This document shows positions 44,040-50,875 of a stretch of DNA of 50,875 nucleotides, piece after piece. Position 1 is the first letter of the stretch. Each line of letters starts with the position of its first letter. The stretch covers positions 1-50,875 of the forward strand of contig CAZOWM010000024.1 in assembly GCA_964583615.1 (NCBI GenBank), read 5' to 3'. Source of the DNA: CAZOWM01 sp964583615 (GTDB taxonomy: Bacteria > Spirochaetota > B62-G9 > DRHN01). A model generated the notes under the pieces. That model was not told where the DNA came from, did not search any database, and was given only the letters and a program-made list of their open reading frames with translations. The position numbers and the translations under genes are program-made.

Positions 44040-45305
44040 ATGCCAGGAGTTGCAATTATTGGAGCACAGTGGGGGGATGAAGGGAAAGGAAAGATCGTGC
44101 ACCTCCTCTCGGAAAAAGCGGACGTTATCTGCAGGTATCAGGGGGGGAACAACGCCGGTCACACGGTAATGACCGGGGGAAAGAAGTATGTGCTTCATCT
44201 TATTCCTTCGGGGATCCTGAAAGAACAAAAGATGTGCATCATCGGAAACGGTGTCGTCGTGAACCCCTATGCACTGAAGGAGGAACTCGATACACTTCGG
44301 GATGGAGGGATAGCGCCGGAGGCTCGCCTTTTCGTTTCTGACAGGGCGCATGTAATCATGCCCTATCACATAGAGCTGGATGCAGCAAGCGAAGGGGCTT
44401 CCGGCAGAATAGGAACCACAAAGAGGGGAATCGGCCCTGCGTACGCGTTCAAATACGCACGTTTGGGCATTCGAGTCTGCGATCTCACAGAGCCTGCATA
44501 TCTGCAAAATGTTCTTCCGCACGTAATCGATGAAGTAAACACCACACTCGTAGAAAGATACCACAGGCAGCCTGTATCCCTGTCAGGGATAATGGAGACG
44601 ATTGAAGAGTTTTATGAGATCCTGCACCCCTACGCTGCAAACACCGTACGCCTCATCGACCGGTATCTGAAACAGCAAAAGGAAGTGATATTCGAGGGGG
44701 CGCAGGGTGTCCTGCTCGATGTCGACTTCGGATCCTATCCGTACGTGACCTCGTCGAACCCTGTTTCAGGGGGGGTTCTCACCGGCCTCGGTATTGGACC
44801 GAAATCCGTTGACAGGGTGCTCGGAGTGTCGAAGGCATACACGACACGTGTCGGCGGAGGGCCCTTTCCGACCGAGCTTCAGGATAACACGGGAAATCGT
44901 ATCCGTGAGCGAGGGGGAGAGTTCGGCGCCTCAACCGGAAGATCCAGACGCTGCGGCTGGTTTGATGCGGTTGCGGTGAAGTATGCCATTACGGTATCGG
45001 GAATTGACGCGCTCGCGATGACGAAGTTCGATGTTCTCGATGGAATGAAGAAGATCATGGTGTGCACGCACTATGAAATCGACGGGAAGAAAACGGAGGA
45101 GTTCCCGCCCAATGCTGAAACGCTGAAAAGAGCGGTCCCCGTATACGAGGAGCATGCAGGGTGGGAAAAAACCTCCGGGTTGAAAGAGTATGGAAAACTC
45201 CCTGAAGAAGCAAAGCATTACATCGCATCACTGGAAAAGCTCCTCGGTGTCCAAATTGAGATCGTCTCGACCGGTCCGGATGAAGAGGAGACAATAATCA
45301 GATAA
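44040..45305 (+). CDS. purA: Adenylosuccinate synthetase
   Basis: 421 residues from ATG 44040, which gives the standard N-terminus; the upstream open frame covers the promoter. Makes adenylosuccinate from IMP and aspartate with GTP. Family motifs: GAQWGDEGKGK, NNAGHTV, TTKRGIGPAYA, FEGAQGVLLDVDFGSYPYVTS, and TRVGGGPFPTE. Together with guaB it covers both branches from IMP. Confidence 0.97.
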   Translation: MPGVAIIGAQWGDEGKGKIVHLLSEKADVICRYQGGNNAGHTVMTGGKKYVLHLIPSGILKEQKMCIIGNGVVVNPYALKEELDTLRDGGIAPEARLFVSDRAHVIMPYHIELDAASEGASGRIGTTKRGIGPAYAFKYARLGIRVCDLTEPAYLQNVLPHVIDEVNTTLVERYHRQPVSLSGIMETIEEFYEILHPYAANTVRLIDRYLKQQKEVIFEGAQGVLLDVDFGSYPYVTSSNPVSGGVLTGLGIGPKSVDRVLGVSKAYTTRVGGGPFPTELQDNTGNRIRERGGEFGASTGRSRRCGWFDAVAVKYAITVSGIDALAMTKFDVLDGMKKIMVCTHYEIDGKKTEEFPPNAETLKRAVPVYEEHAGWEKTSGLKEYGKLPEEAKHYIASLEKLLGVQIEIVSTGPDEEETIIR

Positions 45306-45366
45306 ACAGATATTCCCGCCGTGATGCGCCTTCACACAATCCGGAGATCAAACGCGCACTTTTTCG

Positions 45367-45395
45367 TTGTGTTCTGAAAGATTCCTCGTTATATT
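45367..45395 (+). promoter_or_regulatory. Possible ModE-linked promoter of the Moco operon
   Basis: TTGTGT (45367-45372), 17-nt spacer, TATATT (45390-45395). Overlapping the -10 is CGTTATAT (45387-45394), identical to one half of the E. coli ModE operator; the mirror half is not found. The start codon is about 18 nt from the -10 box, so the leader is very short and the start has no clear ribosome site. Confidence 0.4.
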
Positions 45396-45413
45396 TATAT
45401 TCCGGTATTCGAT

Positions 45414-45782
45414 ATGCGGTACAAACATAACGGTGCTGGTCTGAGAGTTCGTTCCAAGATATGGCTCGAAAAAGCGGGGAAACCCGTACTGGGGTTTGGA
45501 AGGCTCACGCTTTTGAAAGCTGTGGATACAGAAGGGTCGATCTCCAAGGCTGCAAAGCGATGCAATATCTCCTTCAGGAGAGCGTGGAGTTATCTCAACA
45601 GTGCGGAGAAGAATTTCGGTATCAAACTTCTCGACAGAAAAAAAGGCGGCGCTGGAGGAGGAAGGTCGACTCTCACTCCTGAAGCCAGGCGCCTGATCGA
45701 AAAATTCGACTCGCTCTCACACGATACCGGCCGGTATGCATCGGAACGGTTTGAAGATCTTTTCAAGAGGCGAAAAATATGA
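45414..45782 (+). CDS. ModE-type winged-helix regulator, DNA-binding domain only
   Basis: 122 residues. Matches the N-terminal domain of ModE (LysR-like HTH): LLKAVDTEGSISKAAKRCNIS, FRRAWSYLNSAEKNFGIKLLDRK, then the GGAGGGRSTLTPEARRLIEKF motif. The molybdate-binding C-terminal domain is absent, as in many stand-alone homologues. First gene of a molybdenum-cofactor operon, overlapping moeA by 4 nt (ATGA), so a role in its control by molybdate or cofactor supply is likely. Confidence 0.88.
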   Translation: MRYKHNGAGLRVRSKIWLEKAGKPVLGFGRLTLLKAVDTEGSISKAAKRCNISFRRAWSYLNSAEKNFGIKLLDRKKGGAGGGRSTLTPEARRLIEKFDSLSHDTGRYASERFEDLFKRRKI

Positions 45783-46978
45783 TCGAGTTGCACGATGCAC
45801 TCGCGAGGATTCTTGACAGTACTGAAACGCTCGAAAAAACAAAGATCCCGCTCCGAGCGGCGTACAACCGCGTGCTTGGCGAAGATGTGTATGCCGATTC
45901 AGACATCCCTCCCTTCAACAAGGCAGCGATGGACGGATACGCGCTCCGCTCGGATGATCTCGTGCATGTGCCTGCTCTGCTCAATGTGGCGGAAAGTATC
46001 CAGGCTGGAGATATATCAAAAACTCCAGTGGATGAGGGAACCTGCGTAAAGATCATGACGGGCGCGCCCGTTCCCACGGGCGCAGATGCGGTCGTAATGA
46101 GAGAGGAAACACGGATTGAGCCTGACGGGAAAATTCGTTTTACCGTTTCCTGCACACCGGGGCAGAATATCTGCACGGCGGGAGAGGACGTGCGAAGAGG
46201 AGAGCTCGTTTTGCGGTCCGGCTCGATCATTCGGGGGCCTGAAATCGCTATTCTCGCTGCAGTCGGAAAAACCACGCCCACTGTGACACGCGCGCCGGAA
46301 GTAGCGCTCGTTACGACAGGAAACGAAATCGTGGAGCCGGACAAGACCCCTTCAGACGGGATGATCAGGAACAGCAACGGGCCGATGCTGTACACGCTCA
46401 TGCGTGCCCTCGGCTGTGAAGTAGATTATTTCGGAATTGCAGGTGACAACGAGGAATCCCTGCTTCGCGCGATTTCCGCAGGGGTGCATAAGGACGTGCT
46501 GCTCCTCTCCGGAGGGGTCTCTATGGGAGATTACGATTTTGTTCCCGAACTGGTTGAAAAGATCGGGGCCCGGATTATTTTCCATAAGGTTCGGGTGAAG
46601 CCAGGGAAACCGCTCCTCTTTGCACGGAAGGGCAGGTGCAGTATCTTCGGGATACCTGGAAATCCCGTCTCAAACTTCACCACATTCAACCTTTTTATCA
46701 AACCCGCGGTACGCAAGCTCATGGGCTGGGCGGACTGCGGTCCGGAATTTTGGCAAGGGGTGGTCGAAGAGGATTTTCAGAACACGAGCAGCAGAGTGCA
46801 GGTTGTCCCATCTGTTCACACAATCGAGCGCGGATGCGTACGCGTTTTCCCTCTCAGGCTGAACGGATCTGCAGACATCATCGGGTGTTCCCGGAGCAGT
46901 TGTCTTGCGATTTTTTTCGAGGCAAAAAGTCTGGTAAAAAAGGGTGACCGAATAAAGATCATCCCGCTTACAGAATAG
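45779..46978 (+). CDS. moeA: Molybdopterin molybdenumtransferase
   Basis: 399 residues. Inserts molybdate into adenylated molybdopterin. Seen: DIPPFNKAAMDGYALRS, MTGAPVPTGADAVV, AGEDVRRGE, LLSGGVSMGDYDFVPE and the PGNPVSNFTTF segment, then the small C-terminal domain. Coupled to the upstream HTH gene and followed by a 59-aa gene. Confidence 0.96.
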   Translation: MIELHDALARILDSTETLEKTKIPLRAAYNRVLGEDVYADSDIPPFNKAAMDGYALRSDDLVHVPALLNVAESIQAGDISKTPVDEGTCVKIMTGAPVPTGADAVVMREETRIEPDGKIRFTVSCTPGQNICTAGEDVRRGELVLRSGSIIRGPEIAILAAVGKTTPTVTRAPEVALVTTGNEIVEPDKTPSDGMIRNSNGPMLYTLMRALGCEVDYFGIAGDNEESLLRAISAGVHKDVLLLSGGVSMGDYDFVPELVEKIGARIIFHKVRVKPGKPLLFARKGRCSIFGIPGNPVSNFTTFNLFIKPAVRKLMGWADCGPEFWQGVVEEDFQNTSSRVQVVPSVHTIERGCVRVFPLRLNGSADIIGCSRSSCLAIFFEAKSLVKKGDRIKIIPLTE

Positions 46979-46999
46979 TATTCATTCATGGAGGTTGTT

Positions 47000-47179
47000 A
47001 TGGCACAAATACCTTCCGGCTCACCGCAGTACACTATTGAGCTTTCGATCAACGGAAAGAAGATAGGAATGAATCAGTATGTGAGGAGCGTGTTCTACTC
47101 CATCCTCACCGGGCTCGTGAGAACACTGAAAAACATCGAAGAGCCAGAAGAAATTGTCATCAGGGTAAAGAATGGGTGA
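47000..47179 (+). CDS. Small unknown protein in Moco operon (59 aa)
   Basis: ATG 47000 with GGAGG five bases ahead; the ATG at 46988 overlaps that site. The sequence has an amphipathic strand (QYTIELSINGKKIG) and a helix (NQYVRSVFYSILTGLVRTLKNI), ending in VIRVKNG. No family recognised. It overlaps moaC by 8 nt, so it is translated with the cofactor genes. The compact fold and operon place suggest a conserved accessory factor. Confidence 0.75.
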   Translation: MAQIPSGSPQYTIELSINGKKIGMNQYVRSVFYSILTGLVRTLKNIEEPEEIVIRVKNG

Positions 47180-47651
47180 TCACTTCACACACATCGACCG
47201 CTCCGGGAGCATACATATGGTGGACATCGGTGAAAAAGAGGTAACGCACAGGCGTGCACGGGCCAGGTGCAGGGTCTTGATGAAGCCCTCCACCATCGAT
47301 TCGATTCTTCACAGGACAATGAAGAAGGGAGATGTGTTTGCAGCAGCGAAATGCGCGGGAGTGCTCGCAGCGAAAAGAGTGGATGAACTGATCCCCCTCT
47401 GTCACCAAATTCAGCTTGACCATGTGGACCTCATGTTCACTCCGGACACGGAGAAAGGAGAGCTGACGATCCTTTCAGAGGTGAGGGTAACCGCACGAAC
47501 CGGTGCGGAAATGGAGGCTCTTCAGGCGGTTACACAGGCGGCGCTCACGATCTACGACATGTGTAAGGCAGTAGACCGGGGGATGAAGATAACAGACATC
47601 GAACTCGTTGAAAAGTCAGGGGGCAAAAGCGGCTCATGGAAAAAAACATAA
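47172..47651 (+). CDS. moaC: Cyclic pyranopterin monophosphate synthase
   Basis: 159 residues. Completes formation of cyclic pyranopterin monophosphate from MoaA's product. Seen: MVDIGEKEVTHRRARA, AAKRVDELIPLCHQIQLDHV, GAEMEALQAVTQAALTIYDM, and VEKSGGKSG. Overlaps mogA by 16 nt. Confidence 0.97.
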   Translation: MGDHFTHIDRSGSIHMVDIGEKEVTHRRARARCRVLMKPSTIDSILHRTMKKGDVFAAAKCAGVLAAKRVDELIPLCHQIQLDHVDLMFTPDTEKGELTILSEVRVTARTGAEMEALQAVTQAALTIYDMCKAVDRGMKITDIELVEKSGGKSGSWKKT

Positions 47652-48145
47652 ACGTCGCAGTGCTCACCATCAGCACGCGGTGCAGCGCAGGAGAAAGGGA
47701 GGATACGAGCGGGCCGGCTGTCTGCGAGCTTGTGGCGGGCTCTCGAGGCACGGTGTCATACTATAGCGTGCTTCCTGATGAAAGCGACGTGATCAGTATG
47801 GAACTGCAGAGAATATGTGACAGGGGGATCGCTGATGTGGTGTTCACACTCGGGGGTACCGGCCTTTCATTTTCTGATGTCACACCGGAAGCCACAGAAC
47901 GGGTCATTGAGAAGAAAGTGCCCGGGATTTCGGAGACAATGAGACGCATGAGCTTGGAGAAAACCCCGAGAGCCATGCTCTCCCGCGGTATATCCGGAGT
48001 TCGAAAGCACACGCTGATCATCAACATGCCCGGGAGTGAAAAAGCTGTTCGTGAAAGCTTTGCGATCGTATATGATATTTTGGAACATGCGGTCGAGCTG
48101 CTTCGTGGAGAGGTGGAGGATTGTGGAAGATCGGCCGATGAATGA
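47636..48145 (+). CDS. mogA: Molybdopterin adenylyltransferase
   Basis: 169 residues. Adenylates molybdopterin before MoeA acts. VAVLTISTRCSAGEREDTSG, VFTLGGTGLSFSDVTPEATERV and the LIINMPGSEKAVRE segment fit MogA/MoaB. Starts inside moaC and ends 8 nt into moaA. Confidence 0.92.
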   Translation: MEKNINVAVLTISTRCSAGEREDTSGPAVCELVAGSRGTVSYYSVLPDESDVISMELQRICDRGIADVVFTLGGTGLSFSDVTPEATERVIEKKVPGISETMRRMSLEKTPRAMLSRGISGVRKHTLIINMPGSEKAVRESFAIVYDILEHAVELLRGEVEDCGRSADE

Positions 48146-49124
48146 GAAAATGTTGCTCCGTGATGGATACGGGAGGGTAATCGATTATCTCCGGATATCA
48201 GTGACAGACAGGTGTAATTTACGCTGCTTCTACTGCATGCCCGCCTGCGGTATTCCCTTCCTGCCGCACGAAAAGATACTCAGTTACGAAGAGCTTCTGA
48301 GGCTTGCGGATATTTTCATAAAGCTCGGAATCAGAAAGATCAGAATCACGGGTGGGGAACCGCTCGTGAGAAAAAATGTCCTTTATTTTATGGATCAACT
48401 TGGATCACGCCTGTCTCTTGAAGAGATAACACTCACCACGAACGGTACGCTGCTCGCCGAATATGTGCATGACCTGTGCAGGGTGGGAATACGGAGGGTG
48501 AACGTGAGCCTCGACACACTTGACCGGAAACAATATGAACTCGTCGTCGGAGCGGATCTTTTTACCCGAGTACTGGAAGGGATCGAAACAGCGCACGCGC
48601 ATGGAATGCACGTAAAGCTCAATGTCGTAGCGATGAAGGGTGTCAACGATCACGAGTTTGCAGAGTTCGTGCAGTTCGGTATTGAGAAAAACATCGATGT
48701 CAGATTCATAGAGGTCATGCCGCACAGCGGGAACACGGATATCGCGCATGATATCTATATCTCATCGGATAAGATTTTCAATGACATACATAAACGCTTT
48801 TCACTCCGGCCGGCAAAGAATGCGGTGAGGAGCACCACCGCTCGCTCCTTTTCCGTTGGAGAGAGCGGAGTGAAAGTCGGGTTTATCAGTGCAGTATCTC
48901 ACCCCTTCTGCGAACGCTGCAACAGGGTCAGGCTTATGCCGGAAGGAAACTTCAGAACCTGTCTTTTCAGCGATTCTGGTGTCAATCTGAAAAAGATCAT
49001 TTCGCGCGGCGGGAGCGACGAAGAGATAGAGGCAGAGATCAGAACTGCGGTCATGCAAAAACCGTTTCAGCACAGGCTCTCGGAGATGAGTAATACACTC
49101 ATCATGCACCGGGTTGGCGGCTGA
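48138..49124 (+). CDS. moaA: GTP 3',8-cyclase
   Basis: 328 residues. Radical SAM enzyme that starts Moco synthesis from GTP. N-terminal cluster VTDRCNLRCFYCMP, the second cluster CERCNRVRLMPEGNFRTCLF, KIRITGGEPLVR, and the conserved C-terminal Gly-Gly (MHRVGG). ATG 48138 overlaps the mogA stop by 8 nt. Last gene of the operon before the mobile region. Confidence 0.97.
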   Translation: MNEKMLLRDGYGRVIDYLRISVTDRCNLRCFYCMPACGIPFLPHEKILSYEELLRLADIFIKLGIRKIRITGGEPLVRKNVLYFMDQLGSRLSLEEITLTTNGTLLAEYVHDLCRVGIRRVNVSLDTLDRKQYELVVGADLFTRVLEGIETAHAHGMHVKLNVVAMKGVNDHEFAEFVQFGIEKNIDVRFIEVMPHSGNTDIAHDIYISSDKIFNDIHKRFSLRPAKNAVRSTTARSFSVGESGVKVGFISAVSHPFCERCNRVRLMPEGNFRTCLFSDSGVNLKKIISRGGSDEEIEAEIRTAVMQKPFQHRLSEMSNTLIMHRVGG

Positions 49125-49337
49125 GGAATGGCCGCACCTTTTTGGTCAGGTTGTGTCGGTATTTTTTTGCCTTTTTTCCCTTGGGACCCATATAAATTTT
49201 ATTGATAGTAATTTTTATAAATCGGGATTCGACGGTTTTAGATAAGCTCGCCGCGAAAAGCCCCCCGATTTGCTCATTATTAAAACGATACAGTGGTAGT
49301 GTGGATTCCATCTCATCAGGTCGCCGAACGACTGGAA

Positions 49338-50875
49338 CTAGAATTCATACTGCACCTCGTTTAAACGGTTCATAATTTTACTGTAAAAATGTTTCGATGT
49401 TTTTCCTGCTCTATATTCACTCGTTAACCTTTCCTTTAGATTCTCTGGATTTAATTCACAAATATAAAATCTTCTCCCTGTATGTAAAATACGCATTGAT
49501 TGTTTTATTCTTGACCCATAAATATACCGTATTATAGGATACACCGAGTTTTTCCGCTATCTCTTTAATCGCATATTTCTTCTGTTCATGAAATCGATCA
49601 TAGAAGCTTCTCAAACCGTAAGTTCGACGAATGTATCCAACGGTTGCATTTCTGAATACATTACCATGGGGTGTTCTGTATCCTTCTGCATTGAGAACAT
49701 CCGCCACACCGCTATCGTGGTAACTATTGAGCAACGTATCAATTCTGTTAATAATCTCCTTGCTTGTGGTAAATAATTCCGTCGCCGGTATAGGGGCAGG
49801 TACCCCTAAGGTTTTCCTTGCTCCTCCTTTAAATCGTACCTGTACTAAAATGCTCCTGTTTGCTGCTTTTGTCACGGTGACGTCATCGATGAGATATCTC
49901 ACAATCCTTTTCTTGTCCTGGTGTGATGTTTTGAGATTGTTCCATAATCCAGGAAAGTCGGTAGCCAGGGCGATGATCTCTTTCTTTTCCTTTTCACCGA
50001 TTACATGACTATCCGATTGTCTTTGTTTTTCATATTCTTCATGGGCATCTTTGACTGCCCTGAGCTTATTGTTCCACTCAGCCTCGAGAGTATCGGCCAC
50101 AAGCCTGTTCTCCGGATCGACCTGCATATACCGTCTGCGTGCCATATTCGCTTCATATTCCAATCGCTGGAGGTGTTGTCTTCGTATGCGATCCAAAGCC
50201 TCGTACCGCTGTCTCAGCTCATCCTGGATCTGAAACGACAGGTCTACTGCAAGGGGGGTGAATGATTGTAAGAGCAGATCACTTACCGCTGCATCAATCA
50301 CTCTTCCATTGACCCGTTGGTATGGGCCAGACCCCGGTTTCGCGCATATTGTTCACAGTGATACTCTCCCTCGAGATTTTGAGAACGTCTTCTATAGTGA
50401 ACGTGCATGTGTCTTCCGCATTTGCCGCACACGATTATTCCCTGCAGTAAAGCAGGCCCTTTTCGAGGCGGGCCTTTGGGTTTGTTGGCTCCATAGCTCT
50501 GTGCGTTTTGTGCAAGTATGTACTGGTTTTGCTCCCATTCCTCGTACGATATATACCCTGTATGAGCATCACGAATAAACGCATGCCAGTCCTGCCTGGG
50601 CATATGCAGATATTTCATTGTTCCTTCAGGTGTTCTCCTTGTTTTCAGTTTTCCATACGAAAATACCCCAGCATACCGTGGATTATGAAGGATTTGTATA
50701 GCACGTGTATACAGCAGCTGTCCCCACACGATTTCACCTTTTCGTGGTCCTTTTAAGAGTACGGAGGGAAATTGAATGCACTTTTCCTGTAAATGAATCA
50801 CCACTGCACGGGCCGACCGTAAAGCTTCGGTGGGGTGGCTCTTTGACGACATGCATCTCTCGCTCGAGGAGAGAA
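49338..50875 (-). pseudogene. Large serine recombinase, frameshifted, 5' end outside window
   Basis: Minus strand. 50298-50875 encodes a Recombinase domain (LHNPRYAGVFSYGKL) and a zinc ribbon (CGKCGRHM, YHCEQ). It stops at 50298; the coiled-coil part 49456-50301 (VIDAAVSDLLLQSF, ERYEALDRI-like helices) continues in another frame, so a frameshift lies near 50300-50340. It then carries an HTH (IKEIAEKLGVSYNTVYLW) and breaks again near 49480, where the frame 49338-49544 supplies GRRFYICELNPENLKERLTSEYR. The catalytic N-terminal resolvase domain is beyond the window. Two frameshifts indicate an inactive relic. 49125-49337 shows no gene. Confidence 0.75.

Noticed and set aside
45320..45366. Terminator after purA from TGCGC/GCGCA and a T tract
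   Set aside because: Only 5 bp of stem with a loop of nearly 30 nt; too weak to call.
45306..45413. Molybdenum-cofactor riboswitch ahead of the Moco operon
   Set aside because: Only about 108 nt with no leader long enough after the likely promoter and no matching stems seen by eye.
49102..49311. 69-residue minus-strand ORF after moaA
   Set aside because: Overlaps the moaA end, no ribosome site and no protein-like pattern.

Overview
The window looks like chromosome of a Gram-negative, anaerobe-type bacterium, most likely a member of or close to the Spirochaetota. The support is the mix of families: a UPF0164/PorV-type outer-membrane protein beside a TPR lipoprotein, a DUF115 (Maf-like) protein, DUF2225, CdaA/CdaR (c-di-AMP), a stand-alone PASTA membrane protein after def-fmt, TPR followed by DksA/TraR, plus LpxD (lipid A) and a FlgD/T9SS-like C-terminal tail on a giant Ig-repeat surface protein. 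This is inferred from families only; no 16S rRNA gene is present. Coding density is high, genes overlap by 4 nt in many places, and GTG and TTG starts are common.

Layout. 1-3119: 3' part of a huge secreted Ig-repeat protein whose reading frame enters from outside the window. 3223-8055 (minus): TPR, Pcm and TPR-NHL-VWA genes. 8208-8441 (minus): an isolated 77-aa gene with its own terminator. 8519-13054 (minus): a cofactor/metal operon with two half-permeases, a NifX-like protein, an Fe-S-type flavoprotein, LarB, LarC and MobA. 13227-16572 (minus): a MoxR AAA+ ATPase and a VWA protein joined by an A10 run resembling the dnaX frameshift site, downstream of a B12-type radical SAM gene. 16790-18898 (plus): gpsA and lpxD. 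18895-20495 (minus): a radical SAM activase-like gene and an exported unknown. 20628-22088: guaB. 22110-24100 (minus): PorV-like protein and TPR lipoprotein. 24265-24512 (minus): a tRNA-Lys/tRNA-Glu unit with promoter and terminator.

24558-40555 (plus) is a long housekeeping block: yicC-gmk-rpoZ, miaA, manC, a DUF1844 gene, a 29-aa COX24/mS38-like basic protein, folP, cdaA-cdaR, DUF2225, truA, a TPR protein with an Mrr-like C-terminus, dksA/traR, family-4 uracil-DNA glycosylase, priA, def, fmt and a PASTA protein. 40602-43894 (minus) holds DUF115 and PpiD-like genes. 44040-45305 is purA. 45414-49124 (plus) is a molybdenum-cofactor operon: ModE-type DNA-binding protein, moeA, a 59-aa unknown, moaC, mogA, moaA. 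The window ends in a decayed large serine recombinase (minus, at least two frameshifts, truncated by the window edge), the only clear mobile-element trace.

How parts work together: MoaA, MoaC, MogA, MoeA and (elsewhere in the window) MobA give most of a molybdenum-cofactor route; LarB and LarC give two of the three nickel-pincer cofactor steps (no LarE seen here). The best candidates for something new are the possible programmed -1 frameshift linking MoxR to VWA, the lar/mobA/NifX-like/permease operon next to that chelatase-like pair, the membrane TPR-Mrr fusion, the CdaA with an altered RHR motif, and the conserved-looking small proteins. No CRISPR array, rRNA or recognisable riboswitch was found.
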